Shown: positions 1 through 10,770 of the stretch, piece after piece
Position numbering within the stretch: position 1 is the first letter of the stretch
Layout of the letters: the number at the start of each line of letters is the position of its first letter
Assembly: GCA_033557685.1 (NCBI GenBank)
Contig: JAWQRN010000529.1
Location: 1-28,673, forward strand
Reading direction: 5' to 3'
DNA: 28,673 nt
Origin: Sperchopsis tessellata
Taxonomy: Eukaryota; Arthropoda; Insecta; Coleoptera; Hydrophilidae
Position numbers and translations under genes: made by a program
Notes under the pieces: generated by a model
Seen by the model: the letters and a program-made list of their open reading frames with translations, nothing else
What the model was told of the DNA's origin: nothing
The model's database searches: none

Positions 1-11
1 TATTTTTTTGT

Positions 12-16
<5 letters not shown>

Positions 17-48
<32 letters not shown>

Positions 49-55
49 TTTGTGT

Positions 56-106
<51 letters not shown>
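17..106. repeat. (TA)n microsatellite with a short T-rich interruption
   Basis: Two long TA dinucleotide runs are separated by a T-rich stretch with tgtgtg at about 46-57. It is a simple sequence repeat at the very start of the window. A similar TA run closes the window. Confidence 0.97.
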
Positions 107-107
<1 letters not shown>

Positions 108-194
108 AACTATACAAATAAAACTATGACACAAAAACTACTGAATTTCTAGTTTATTTTATTCTACCATTGCCAGAATCGGATTAGTGGACTC

Positions 195-256
195 GCCGGC
201 ATATTTGTATGGTGCTGATATTGCCGGCATGTTTGTATGGTGCCGTGATTGCCGAC
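195..256. repeat. 28-bp tandem repeat, two copies plus a partial third
   Basis: The unit begins gccggcat and continues ttgtatggtgc. Copies start at 195 and 223 with a few substitutions (atattt/atgttt, ctgata/ccgtga), and a truncated third start, gccgac, lies at 251. It is richer in GC than its surroundings. No function is evident. Confidence 0.85.
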
Positions 257-538
257 CTAAACCATATGTTTTTATCCTTCTCTAAATAAACACAAGATGT
301 TAACTGGTTGATGGAAAAACTTATAACATTGAAAATACCTATGTCTACAAATATTGTTATCATTCTGTAATCTTTGAGTTTTTGCAGGCATGTAAAATTT
401 ATTTATAAATGTAGTCCTTCCTTCTTAACCTATGTTGACTGCCTATTTTTCGTTGGCCGGTTTCTTGTGTGTCTGGATTTGAAGTCGACTCGAAGGGCTC
501 CGATGCGTGAAGTATGTAATATCTAATGAATACCTACG

Positions 539-997
539 TTAATTTCGAAAAAAAAAGAAATAAAAAATTAGTACTTGTAGTTGCGAAGATGAATGCTTGC
601 ATGATATAATATGAGAAAGTTGAACCTTTTGATTTAAATGAATTATATAATTCATATTAATGATTTGATACCTTACATCTCCTTGATGTACTGCTATTCG
701 GCCCTTGAAATATTCAAACAGATAGGATTTCATGTATTCATTAATTTTAGTAATCGTGGGGAGCGGTGTCCAAATATGGCACATTGCTTTATAGAAAGTT
801 TTGATCAATGAAAATTGATGATTTGGTACTTTAAGTCTACTCGCAGTAGTACTTTTAGTTCCATTAATCTTTTCTAACATAGAGATTTTCATATGTTTAT
901 TAGCTACATCAATCTCGAAGAGTGACAGCCCAACTTTATAAAGTGCTTTACATGAAATAGTCATGTTTCTATGGTCATATTACTTCAGATTGTCATC
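539..997 (-). CDS. Unassigned ORF of 141 codons / candidate exon, weak
   Basis: The ORF starts at the ATG complementary to 962-964 and ends at 539; it is the longest open frame in the window. The C-terminus is a run of F, encoded by a poly-A/T tract, and is probably not real protein. Splice-like signals frame a better candidate. A pyrimidine-rich acceptor (tttactttcag read on the minus strand) ends at 998, and a donor-like GAT|gtaagg falls at 677/676, giving an exon of about 321 bp with a start codon inside. An in-frame TAA lies just upstream of the ATG. I recognise no domain, transmembrane segment or family motif. In DNA this AT-rich, a 141-codon ORF can arise by chance, so treat it as a hypothesis. 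Confidence 0.2.
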
Positions 998-1019
998 CTG
1001 AAAGTAAATGAAATAATAC

Positions 1020-1640
1020 ATACAGCAATTTTAAAGTGATAGGAGGAGCAGCTCGTGAGATAAATCAAACATATCCTTCCGTATGAGAAATTGCTAGCTG
1101 CCAGTTTTATCAGGAATTCGCGGGTTCAGGTCTTCCCCTGTTAACGAATGCGATGTGCAATTGAATTAACTGGCGATTCGATTCCTTCGGTAGATAATTA
1201 ATGTTGTAGCTCATTGCTGTATGAAATATTACTTACAATTAAAGTGGAGAAGTGGCTATTTATCTTGCAAGTGTCATTTGTGAATGTAATCGATTTGATA
1301 TATGCAAATGTCGCGTACGCATTTGTGAATGAACCAATCCATTCTTTTAAGTGTTCCACATTTACGCTACTTGCTCAGTATTTAAGACCGTATTAGCGGA
1401 ACGAATTTATTTAATGTTGCCAGTTTTATTGCTGTTTTCTAGCAAGTAGAATCAATAGGAGCAATTAGCCATTGAACATGTTTAAATGAGTACCGTTTAA
1501 CCATATCGGTTCAGTGGCTTATGTAAGTTTGGAAGAAGTTATTCTGTGCAAATAGAACGACCGAGAGATTTCACCATCGTTCAAAGCAAGTATCGTATGC
1601 TGAGGATGTATTGGTTTGCATGAACCATAGTACCTCAGTT
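1020..1640. other. Noncoding block with repeated motifs and an octamer word; possible cis-regulatory element
   Basis: No convincing ORF is present. The 12-mer catttgtgaatg occurs exactly at 1275-1286 and 1320-1331, and the octamer ATGCAAAT lies between them at 1302-1309. The 12-mer tgccagttttat occurs at 1099-1110 and 1418-1429; its TTTTAT core resembles posterior Hox/Cdx sites. Base composition is more even than in the flanks. Homeodomain- and POU-type words are common by chance in AT-rich DNA, so a regulatory role is only inferred. Confidence 0.25.
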
Positions 1641-3239
1641 GCAAAAGTATTTGAAGTGGTAATGAAATGAGACGTAGATATAGCCATTAAAAATAATTGT
1701 TTTCCATGTCTTATACAAATATACATTTTACCACTTTTACAACAGAAAATCAGTTATAGGAAGAATATTAGCTCATTTAGTCAGAATTTTTGTGTGTAAG
1801 AGTAAGAGATGACACACTTGGCCCCTAATATAATTACAAATTATATACAATAATGTAAAAAATAAACAAAATAACAAATAAATCTTTTGAAGTAATTCAA
1901 TCGCAGCGCTTTTATTATTTGTGGTATCTTATCGTACATTTTGAGACCCCAGTAGTTGGCACATTACTGCGAATTCTTCATTTTGTGGCATGGTAATAAA
2001 AAGCTATCTTTATGCCTGGTATTTTAGTCATTATTTTCAGAATGTATTCTGAAGCGGTTCAACTTACTGTGGACAAATTTCACACAAGTATATAGATGTA
2101 AGTACTTACATAGAACATTTCATAGGATAATCCATTGAATATTTCTTTATATATTTCTTTCGATCAGTGGCCGCGAATAAGATCACTGTAGAATCAATAG
2201 AGGCACCCCTCAGCATGGTCTTATATGCAATTTCTTTTTCAAACATCTAATATATATTGCATTTGTTAAATTTCTACTGAGCTTTATCATTTGACTTCTG
2301 TAGCTCAATTTGATGTTGGTGTTAACACCTGTGAATTTCACACTATTCACAGACGTTGAATGGTAAGTTTTTATTTTAACAATTGAGACAATTTTTCGAG
2401 GTAGGTTATTGTCTGTTTTTTGTTTCAAAACATTCGAGAGCGAAGAGTTGATTTTGGAGGATAATTATCACACTGCATAGGATAATCTTTATTATATATT
2501 TGTGTAACTTTTGCAATTTTTAGGTGATCAAGGGAAGTACCCTCTTAGTATGATAAATGTTTATTTTAGCAAATATATCTTTGAACATACTTTTATTCTA
2601 AGAACTATTTTAAACTTATAACAAAATAGCCCAATCCTTCTAAGAGTACTCTATAGTAGCAGCCGTTCCAGTAGTTTGTCAAGAAGGATCGAAAAGCCTT
2701 TCCATATTAACATGTATATGTGTGAAAGTCCTAATAAGTGGCACTATCTTGAAGACAATTCCTTAGCTAAGACATCGTTCTCAAATTATTAAGCTTTTAC
2801 TTTAATTTTTTACCTTCCAAGATAAACCACGACAAGGAATGAACTGCCCCACAAAAAAATTTCGACAATGTTTCTCCGGTTAATTTAAATTTAATAGAAA
2901 TATTCTGAGCAGCCAGAATAAAAAAAGGGTCGTCCGCATTTATAAACTCGTCCCAATTATGAAAAAGTCAGAAAAGCAAAATATAAATGGTCGCAGAGAA
3001 CCGCATATATACTGAACAGCATTAATTAGCGTAGCCAGGAGGATTTATATCATGTCAAAAATAACCCACACAGTGTCTGCTGATAAGATCTCGGATAATA
3101 AAATGCAAGAATATTTAGAACAGAAGGAGCAGAATGGCGGAGAAGAGCGCGCAGGGTTAGATTCAGTGCGCTGATACGAAAATTCTAGAAATGGATGTCC
3201 CTATCACCTTAATGCACATGCATTAGTAGTAGAACATTA
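1641..3239. other. Gene-free AT-rich DNA
   Basis: Only short ORFs (72 codons or fewer) without protein-like composition are seen, and I recognise no repeat or RNA gene. The part from about 2820 to 3180 is less AT-biased (GC-bearing stretches near 2860, 2930 and 3130-3175), but I cannot assign it. Confidence 0.5.
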
Positions 3240-3320
3240 ACATGTATATCCACACAGACATATAGACACACATACATATAGATAAATACACCAATAGACA
3301 GTATGTACACGCCTAAATAT
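3240..3320. repeat. CA/TA-rich low-complexity tract
   Basis: Degenerate runs of acatgtat, cacacaga, tagacacaca and tacatata make an imperfect purine-pyrimidine alternating tract. No function is evident. Confidence 0.6.
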
Positions 3321-3662
3321 AGAACTGATTTAATGGTATAAGGTATTCGTAGGTGGATACCTTTTAATAGATGCTCTATATGGGGGTTTTTATGCTTGCT
3401 GTGGATTTATGAGGTCAAAGGCGATGATTGCACCTATTCACGATATATTAATACCGCAGTACTATGCACGAAACATCAATGGAACAGCGTCTGTTATAAA
3501 GAAGGAGCTTATTCATGAAATATATTCCCCACACTGACGTTTAATGAATAATGAACTTATAAACTGCAAAGCTCACGACCTCAAAACAATCGCAAAATGT
3601 ACTAGAAACATCTATGTTTCAGCCATTGATTAATGGTTTTACACTGTTTAAAATGATAAACG

Positions 3663-3935
3663 CTAGTCATAACATAACATCATATATGATCTGTTACTGT
3701 CACTGTCTGTTTGCAAAATCCTATCCTTCATCCCCATTGTCTTCAAATAGTTCATATTTCGGCATTTTTTAAGAATTTCTTCTAAGTCAGCGTAGGTAAA
3801 GTATATCAAGGTATTATAAAGCTCAGGGAGGTCTTTTAACAATGCATAATCCTGAAAGCTACACAAAATTTGCTTCGGGTCAACAAAATGAAAACGAAAC
3901 GTGCCATTACTAAGTAAACATTCTACATAAATTTA
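3663..3935 (-). pseudogene. Unassigned protein-like ORF relic, about 90 codons
   Basis: Read on the minus strand, an open frame runs from just after a stop near 3936 to a stop at 3663-3665, and no ATG opens it. The translation is strikingly protein-like. It includes the segments FHFVDPKQIL and QDYALLKDLPELYNTL, a likely amphipathic helix DLEEILKKC, and a charged tail DRILQTDSDSNRS. This mix of charged, aromatic and leucine-heptad-like spacing is unlike the low-complexity shadow ORFs elsewhere in the window. A possible splice acceptor (gtttacttag) lies near 3912. It could be an internal exon of a host gene or a fragment of a mobile-element protein. I do not recognise the family. Confidence 0.4.
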
Positions 3936-4297
3936 ACCTAAACATATAGTACAAGAAGTTTACGTTATTTCAATACATCGAATTTATTTATTCTTTTTTT
4001 TTTTGATTTTTTGACGTCAGCTAATTTTCACCACTGGGAATTTAGCTGCAACTAGTGTTCCAACTGGCAGTGAGTTCTTTAATTTTCTCGGTTTTCCGGT
4101 ATTATCTACTATTCTATGTCCCTACAAGAACATTACCATTATATAGACTTTCTCTTATTCACTAAAAAACCGAACCAGGACCCCTAACGTTTACAACAAA
4201 ATTCGATAGAAATTTATTGCATTTGGTGCATGAGACAAGCTCACTATTTTTGTTTTGTATAATAAACGACCTGTCCTACCTTTATATTAAGCTGAAC
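3936..4297. other. Noncoding spacer between two protein-like relics
   Basis: It holds a poly-T tract near 3993-4004 and otherwise AT-rich sequence without ORFs. No terminal repeats were found linking it to the flanking ORF relics. Confidence 0.4.
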
Positions 4298-4673
4298 AAG
4301 ACGAACAAATCAGAGAGTGTATCCCACTCCTCATCAACGGATGGAGGAGTCTTTGTTACGGTTTAAAAGAGTTATCAACCTACTGGGACGAAACGTTGAC
4401 GCTTAAACAACGCCGATGAATACTATCGACCCTATAAGATACATTTTTATGAAAGGGAATACAGAAAAAAAATTGTTGCCTCATAGACTACAGGGCAAAA
4501 GAGTAATATTTCTGCTCGACTATTTTATTTCGCCTCCTGTAGAAAACATTCCGGATGACTTGGATGGGGACACTATTTCTTTGTTCGACCTGAATAATGG
4601 TCTGTTACTCCCTGACAAAATCTTAGAGGTCCAGGGGCACCGACAAAAGTCTATGAAATATGTTGTTAAATAA
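4298..4673 (+). pseudogene. Unassigned protein-like ORF interrupted by one stop
   Basis: A single + frame is open from just after the TGA near 4295 to a stop at 4674, broken by a TAA at 4404-4406 shortly before the ATG at 4416. Before the stop it encodes MEESLLRFKRVINLLGRNV. After it come 85 codons that include a hydrophobic stretch VIFLLDYFISPPV, the acidic motif IPDDLDGDTISLFDL and a basic end. Composition and predicted helices look like genuine protein. No family is recognised. It may be a broken mobile-element ORF or one exon of a gene. The 4416 ATG is simply the first after the stop, and translation from it is unsupported by any context. Confidence 0.4.
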
Positions 4674-5639
4674 TATAAGTGTTTGGGACTTGGGATGACT
4701 CGATTCGAATGAAATACAATAGTTAGTGTGGGTAGGTGTCCTGTATACCTGGAATATGATCCTATAGCAGCGATGACTTAGTTCAAGGAAATTTCCGATT
4801 TCGGTGATGAAGCTAATGTTTTGATGGATTATTATGTATATGAGAAACATATTTATTAGAGCTTATCCAACTGGGATTAATTAAAATTCATAATTTGAAG
4901 CTATATGCCAAAAATCTGTTTATACTAAATACAAATGCTCTGTATGCAACCAGTTTACAAAATAATACATTCTTAAACACTAAACACAAAAATCGCAATA
5001 GACTATTCGCTTTAGATTAATAACTTATAAATTTCACTTACAAATCTCTTACAAGTCTACAAAATTTCTTTGCAAATGTAATTATTACCAGCATTACCTG
5101 ATATTTATATAATACAAATCTTTTTAAACGACTAACTTAAATAGTAAAAAAAACCCTAGTATGTACATATCTATTATTCTCTAAGAGTTATCAGTGCCTT
5201 TTTTCGAAGAATATATTTTAAAAAAATATCAGATTTCTGGTACTTAATAAAACGATTCAGCGGTAGTTATTAGCAATAACACGGCATCTATTTGTGTCGA
5301 ATGTTTAAAATTATTTTATGTAGTGGAGCACGGCATTCCCATTATCACTCGTCTGGAAACACTATGTTGCAAGCTTCTCCAAAATGGGCGATGCAAGTCT
5401 TTTCATTCCTATTTTTGAATTTGAGTTTTGCAAAACCAATCGATCCAAGTTGATTGTCCTTCTTAGTTTTATTATTCCCATTATATATTTATTTATAATT
5501 TTGATGAGATCTCTAAATAGATGATACTAAAATTTCAGATATAATTTTGATGTAGATTGACAATTGGTCAATGAAAAGTACAATACATGGTTAGGTTCTT
5601 TCTACATATTAAATTTTAAAGAATCAAATACCTCCTCAG
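4674..5639. other. Gene-free AT-rich DNA
   Basis: No ORF with protein-like composition, RNA gene or clear repeat was found. The minus-strand ORF overlapping 4623-4850 is a shadow of the + relic. Confidence 0.5.
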
Positions 5640-5830
5640 GGTCGTGCGTCGGTTTAAGCTCCGGTATACCTCAGAATGCTTTAATAATAAGTGTTGATGT
5701 AATACGACATGTCCAATAACTACACCATTCACCGAATCTCCTGAGCCAATGAAATGTGTCTCGCCTATCTAGGTTTCGTCTGAGATATATAGAATCCTGC
5801 ATCCAAGCTCTACATATATCAAATCCCAAG
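5640..5830 (+). repeat. Dispersed repeat, copy A (diverged)
   Basis: Begins around tcggtttaagct (5649-5660) and matches a second segment at 11945-12115 in the same orientation. Shared anchors in the same order and at nearly the same spacing are cggtttaagct(c/a)cggtat, cagaatgc, an (a)cgtc/gtccaataac-like block, ctgagccaat/ctcagtcaac about 91 bp further on, and gctc(t/c)a...atatat near the end. It is probably a short interspersed element or an untranslated part of a retrotransposon. The family is unknown to me. Confidence 0.65.
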
Positions 5831-6502
5831 TGAGATGTAGTAGTAGTCATCTGACGATTTTGATTTCAACTCTTCAAAATATCCCTAAAGTCACTTCTTA
5901 TATTCTTTAGGAGGATAAAGAAATGGCAGATTTACAATAAGTTATTTACTTGTTTAGTTTAAAAACCGATTCCAAACTTCTATTGTTTACAAATCTTGAA
6001 AACCTGAAATTTTAAATCTAATTGAAATAAATTGCGGCGCTTGCTACTGTATATTGTTCAAGGGTTATACATTTTTGTGAAACGAATATAATGGAACTCA
6101 TTAAACCAAATTTATGTTGGTTGTACATGAAAATAAGTTAGTGTCATTAGAACTATTAACATGAATAACCAGTTTAATGTTAGAAAGACTCATTTATAAC
6201 CATAATTTCGTGTCATCGTCTTTAGTGTAATCGCTTTAAGTTAGCTATTATAGAAGTATCGATAACTCTAAAATTAAATAGAAATATCAGATTGACACTT
6301 AAATGAATATTTTTGGGGAATTCTGTGCATTTCAAAATTAAACCAGATATTTTACATTTTTTTAGTGAATAAGATTTCCCGTGATTCTTTACGGGTATTC
6401 GCAAGATAGTAATTAAATAAAATTAATATTGCTGTCAAAATGACAAGTTAAATTTAGGTGTATAAATCTTCCCAATAAGAATTTAATTTCTTAACAATAA
6501 CT
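5831..6502. other. Gene-free AT-rich DNA
   Basis: Only short shadow ORFs are present, including a 60-codon minus ORF at 6222-6404 with no protein-like features. Nothing else was recognised. Confidence 0.45.
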
Positions 6503-6825
6503 ACGTAGGACCAGTTCCTGAATACTAACAGATTAGTCACATCTAGGATAGATTTTTTGTGTCTAAACCAGCGAAACTCCATTCATCTAGAATAAAAATC
6601 ACTTAAGTAGGACCAAATTCCTGTACAATAATAGATGTGTCAATTCTAGGAGCGGGAAACTCTTCTTTAAAACTTGTAGAACTCCATCCATTTGGAGCAA
6701 AAATTATATACACACAACCAAATTCATATAAAGACATGCGTCTAATCTAGGAGAATGAAACTCAAAATCTGATTAACTGCGTTCACCTGAAGCAAATAAC
6801 ACTTGCAAGTCCTGTACAACTGTAG
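6503..6825. repeat. Tandem repeat, about 3 copies of a 103-105-bp unit
   Basis: Three diverged units start near 6505, 6608 and 6713. Each contains, in order, a block like (g)gaccaaattcctg, a block like tctaggag/tctaggat about 45 bp later, gaaactc, a block like aactccatccatttggag, and a closing aaaaat(c/t)a. A truncated fourth start (acttgcaagtcctgtacaac) lies at 6807-6826. Divergence between units is considerable, so the array is old. Confidence 0.75.
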
Positions 6826-8803
6826 TGAACCAGTGTTTTGATATAGCCTCGTCGATATCACTACAAAACCGGAATAGAAAATGCCTTGGATTTACAATAC
6901 TTTTTACACTCAAGAAACGCATAATATACCAAAATAATTATAGCGATGTATTCTAGATAATGGTCGCCAGTGCTCCCTGAGAATCGGCACTTGATGAAGA
7001 ATATCTGAAAAACTGAAAATAGATTTCATGGTATTTTCATTGTACGCTTTGTAATTTTTGTAAACGCGTAATATTTTCATGTCGTAGCATGTGTAACCAT
7101 TAATAATATATAATCACTTAATTGTTACATTAATGTTATTCTGTCATGTGTTGTAGACGCCATAGAGGTTTTATTATTTCATCTTTCTTCGTGTTAAAAA
7201 TGTATGTTTATCAAATTTTGGTAAATATGTCATATTTTATGATGTTCTGCAAACATTTTTAAAAATGAAACAACTTAATTGTAACTTGAATGTGTTTCTG
7301 AACTAATCTGTTAACTTCTTGGTTAACTAAGCGGGAGAGAGATACATGCAAGTCATCACCAACGGAACACGTGCCGGTACATGTGTACTACACTTGCGTT
7401 GACCGATTCAAATTTCTAAAGTTGGGACTGACAAATGTGAATCTATTTATTCAGAATGAATATATATCGGATATGTTATATGAATTTACATTCCTATATG
7501 TGCAGTAGCTTATTATACAGAAGGCTTGTTTGTAATCCGAAATAATTTATATTAACTAGTTTATGTGAAACGAGTGCCTTGACTCTCACAACGTCCGACG
7601 CCTTTCTAAGAATGTGAGACTGCAAAGAAACGTGTCTAAAATTACTTATTCCATATTATTCCTTTTCCATTTTGTTACAACCGTTTATCTTGTCTAACGA
7701 ATAATTGCAAGTTTGTATTGCTCATGTAGATATAATTTAGTTGATACTTTATTCTATTAAAGATATAATCATGTTAATCTTATTTGTAGGGGTCGATGGT
7801 AAGAAAATGAAAATTTCATGAATGAAAACAGAATTCGGGCCCATAATGTAATATTGTGTACGTACTAACTCTCAAGAATATACATGATGCAGATGAGCAA
7901 CAGACGGATTATAATAAAATCAAAAAGAAATTTATGACGTCTTGAATACAGCCGGAACAGTTTATAAATTAAATCTTACGATGCGTATATGAAGAAAAAC
8001 GATTTTGACTCCAAACAACATAAACTTACGAATAGAAAATGTTTTCGCCCAGCACTTTCATTACAATAACATAGACTTTTCAACCGCAAGGTGAATGAAC
8101 TTGAATTATCAAATGATTAAAATGCCTTGCAGTTCCGTGAGCTATACAAAGTCTACCCCAAGCCCAAAAAATGCGAGTAAAATAGAATTTCCTAGTCTTA
8201 CGTGGTAAGATAGCTCTATTTCATCAGCATTCTTACAGCTCCGAAATGCATTTAAATCAGCTGTGGGTTAACAAAATCAAAATGAAAGATGTAATAACAA
8301 TATGGAGTAACCTTAAATAAACATAAACTTACTATATGCAATAATTTTTAGTTTATAAAATAAAATTCAAGCTTCGATAAATGGAACAACAGTTTTAATT
8401 GTACTTTGCTTCCAACTTCTGGTGGACGTAATCTGAATGGATTAGGGTCAAGTACCATTGGAATTAATATAACTGAAGTTGTAGTAGTAGCTAAAGATTT
8501 TATTTTACCGTTTGTTAAAATTATCATAATATTTATGTTGATGATTTTGCTGTATTATTAGAAATTTTAATGTTAATTTTAATTGAAACGAATAAGAATT
8601 GGTGGATTATTACATGAAATAGAAAGAAAATTATCTCTTCACATATGGAATAGAAAGATAATTCTAGACCAATTTAGACTATTTCTGGAAGGTTATTCAA
8701 ACCTACATTTGCAATAGAAAAACAATTTTAATGCATAAGCTTCATTCGTGTACAATACACCTAAATAAATAAATAAAAAGATGTTTTATTCTATTCTATT
8801 ATA
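6826..8803. other. Gene-free AT-rich DNA with minor repeats
   Basis: No supported gene. Three degenerate copies of the word gaatagaaagaaaatt occur near 8612, 8645 and 8710. Slightly GC-richer islands lie at about 7330-7440 and 8040-8260, without ORFs or recognisable motifs. Confidence 0.45.
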
Positions 8804-9089
8804 TAGGTAACCCTCGCTTATCGTGGGGGGTGCGTTCCAGCCGCTGTCGCGATAAGCGAAATATCGCGATAGACGGGAGGTTTCTTATTATGGCGCCTTC
8901 ATCCAGAAATAATAGCTGAAACTAAGCTTATAAAAGCTTTTTATAGATAAATATTCAAATATCCACTGTAATTGAAATAGGTTTTTAGTAATAATAATAA
9001 TGTCAAATCAAAGAAGAACTGTCTGTAGTACTTTTAAATAAAATAAAAATAAATTCTACTGAAATAGAAATTACATACTTTTGCAAGAA

Positions 9090-9985
9090 TATACGGTCAA
9101 CACCAGTACAGCATAAACATCAAAACATCAATCAGGATTCAAGAAGAATACAATAGACAGAAGGACGTACAAGAACAACAAGATTACAAAATATCCAACA
9201 AAGAACTCACACAGATAATAAACAAAATACATAACTCTAAATACCAGGGTGTATATGGCATTTATAACTACTGATATAAGAAATATACAGCTTTATATTC
9301 CTATATAACAAGCCAAAAAATAAAATAATACAAGATTTCTAACACAAGGCAAGACATACATACAAACAAAAAATGAAGACACATTTAACCCGGCAAACAA
9401 TTGTCTATAACTTGCCTACCAATGCTACAAAATACAATATAATCACAGAAGAATAGAAAGGGTGTAAGAAGAGCTAATAATAGACACAATGATAATGAAA
9501 CACGCCGAAAAGAAATAGTGCAATTTTGGAATAAAAAACTATCGCAAATAAAGAGAGGGAAATGGAGAGAATGGGGCCCTAATGAAACACTAAACTAAGA
9601 AGTATTCAAATACATGAAACATCTGGAAACATACAAATAACTTGATTTCCACAAAATGAAAATGAACAACACACATACGTCAATAAGATCTTACGAGACA
9701 CATACAAGACTCGATTAGGGCTATATTAAAAACAAAATTAAACTCACGGAACGTTTTGAAAGCTATTAATACTTTCGCGGTGCCTATATTTACAAATTCT
9801 TTTGGTATATAAAAGTGGTCAACAACTGAATTAGAAGAAATAAACACACTTAAAAGAAATCAATTAAAAAAAAAACACAGAAACTTACATCCAATCTCAA
9901 GCAAGGAAAGAGCAACAATAAGCAGAAAGGAATGAGGAAGGGGGCTAATAGAGGTTAAAGACTTGTATGTTGTTCAGGAGTAGGG
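9090..9985 (+). pseudogene. Decayed non-LTR retrotransposon, RT and thumb portion (R4/Dong-like)
   Basis: Plus-strand translation in shifting frames gives recognisable non-LTR RT pieces. A segment ISNKELTQIINKIHNSKYQG is followed by IYNY, a TGA at 9272 and YKK. A YRPITCLP-like block appears as LSITCLPM (near 9395). The helix EELIIDTMIMKHAEKK lies at about 9469-9520. After an internal deletion that removes the catalytic FADD region comes LKTKLNSRNVLKAINTFAVP (from about 9727), then KWSTTELEEINTL and an SRKE*GRGLIEVKDL block. The last blocks match the post-RT region of site-specific-type LINEs (R4/Dong/Rex6 style). The clade is my judgement from memory of motifs. Multiple stops and frameshifts make it non-functional. 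Confidence 0.75.
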
Positions 9986-9998
9986 GTGTTTCATATTA

Positions 9999-10325
9999 CA
10001 CAACAAGGGTGGAATTCCAGAAGCAAACACCAACTGTCTATATATTATTTAATTATAAATTTTGTCTACCGGTTTCAGGGCATCACGCCCGGATCCTATG
10101 GACAAACTAGTTAATAAAGACAATAATACAAAGAACAAGTGAGAATATGTCTCGAGCCAAAATGCATGCGGTAAAAATTTATCAGAGAATGCATGCATGC
10201 ATTTCGGATATTTTCGCTTTTGTTTAATTATATTAATAGTTGTCCTGAGGATGAGGTGACAAAATTGATTATTAAATAATTTATAGGCAGTTGGTGCTTC
10301 TTTCTGGAATTTCACCCTTGTTGTG
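9999..10325. mobile_element. 327-bp MITE with long TIRs and a TTA target-site duplication
   Basis: The first and last ~55 bp are inverted copies of each other. Left starts CACAACAAGGGTGGAATTCC; right, read on the minus strand, starts CACAACAAGGGTGAAATTCC. Both continue through agaagc...caccaactg and end in attatttaat. It is flanked by TTA on both sides (9996-9998, 10326-10328). A 3-bp TTA duplication is typical of the PIF/Harbinger superfamily, though the family assignment is inferred. Inside is the phrase ctaccggtttcagggcatca, of a kind I recall from arthropod repeats. The element interrupts the surrounding LINE relic, so it inserted later. The 88-codon minus ORF here is a by-product. Confidence 0.9.
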
Positions 10326-10328
10326 TTA

Positions 10329-10770
10329 AAGCCTTACGCAGGAAAACAAATAGAAATGGCATAGAAATACTTTAACAGTAAAATCACACATATATGCATA
10401 ACGCAATAAGAATATCAGACACAAAATATACAACACTAAACCTCACACAGCATTCTGAAAAACAAGAAACACAACATTCACTTTAGCAGAAGAAAGAGAT
10501 TGGGTCTCAAACACTGCAAGAATGTTAAAAATGAAAACTAATAAATATTTAACGTGGAAATTTCTAGAAAATGGCGAACTATTCCCCGAAATGGAAGGAT
10601 TTATAGTTGCCATTAAAGACGAAGTAATAACAACTAAAAACTACAGAAAATACATTTTGAAAGACAATTCGATTATAGATAAGATGCAGAAAATAACATC
10701 TAATGCAAGAAACAATAGAACTTGCCTTATTGTCAGAAACTTTTTAAACTAAATATTAGTAATTCTAAGT
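10329..10770 (+). pseudogene. Decayed non-LTR retrotransposon, C-terminal portion
   Basis: This continues the same LINE relic after the MITE. The ORF at 10522-10752 encodes YLTWKFLENGELFPEMEGF followed by KDEVITTKNYRKYILKD, a block I know from the C-terminal region of R4-type non-LTR polyproteins. The expected zinc-knuckle/CCHC-like segment follows, but in a shifted frame near 10682: reading +1 gives RCRK*HLMQETIE, in which the second cysteine is lost to a stop. The frameshift and the missing Cys/His residues show decay. The ATG at 10522 is internal to the ancestral ORF and is not a true start. Confidence 0.8.

Noticed and set aside
1115..1185. tRNA or SINE with a B-box-like word (gggttcaggtc, gcgattcgattcc)
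   Set aside because: No matching A box or cloverleaf could be drawn around either word.
6503..6825. CRISPR array
   Set aside because: Units are about 104 bp with diverged full-length similarity, not short identical repeats with unique spacers; the host is eukaryotic.
10049..10315. 88-codon minus ORF inside the MITE
   Set aside because: It spans the inverted repeats of a non-autonomous element and carries no transposase motif.
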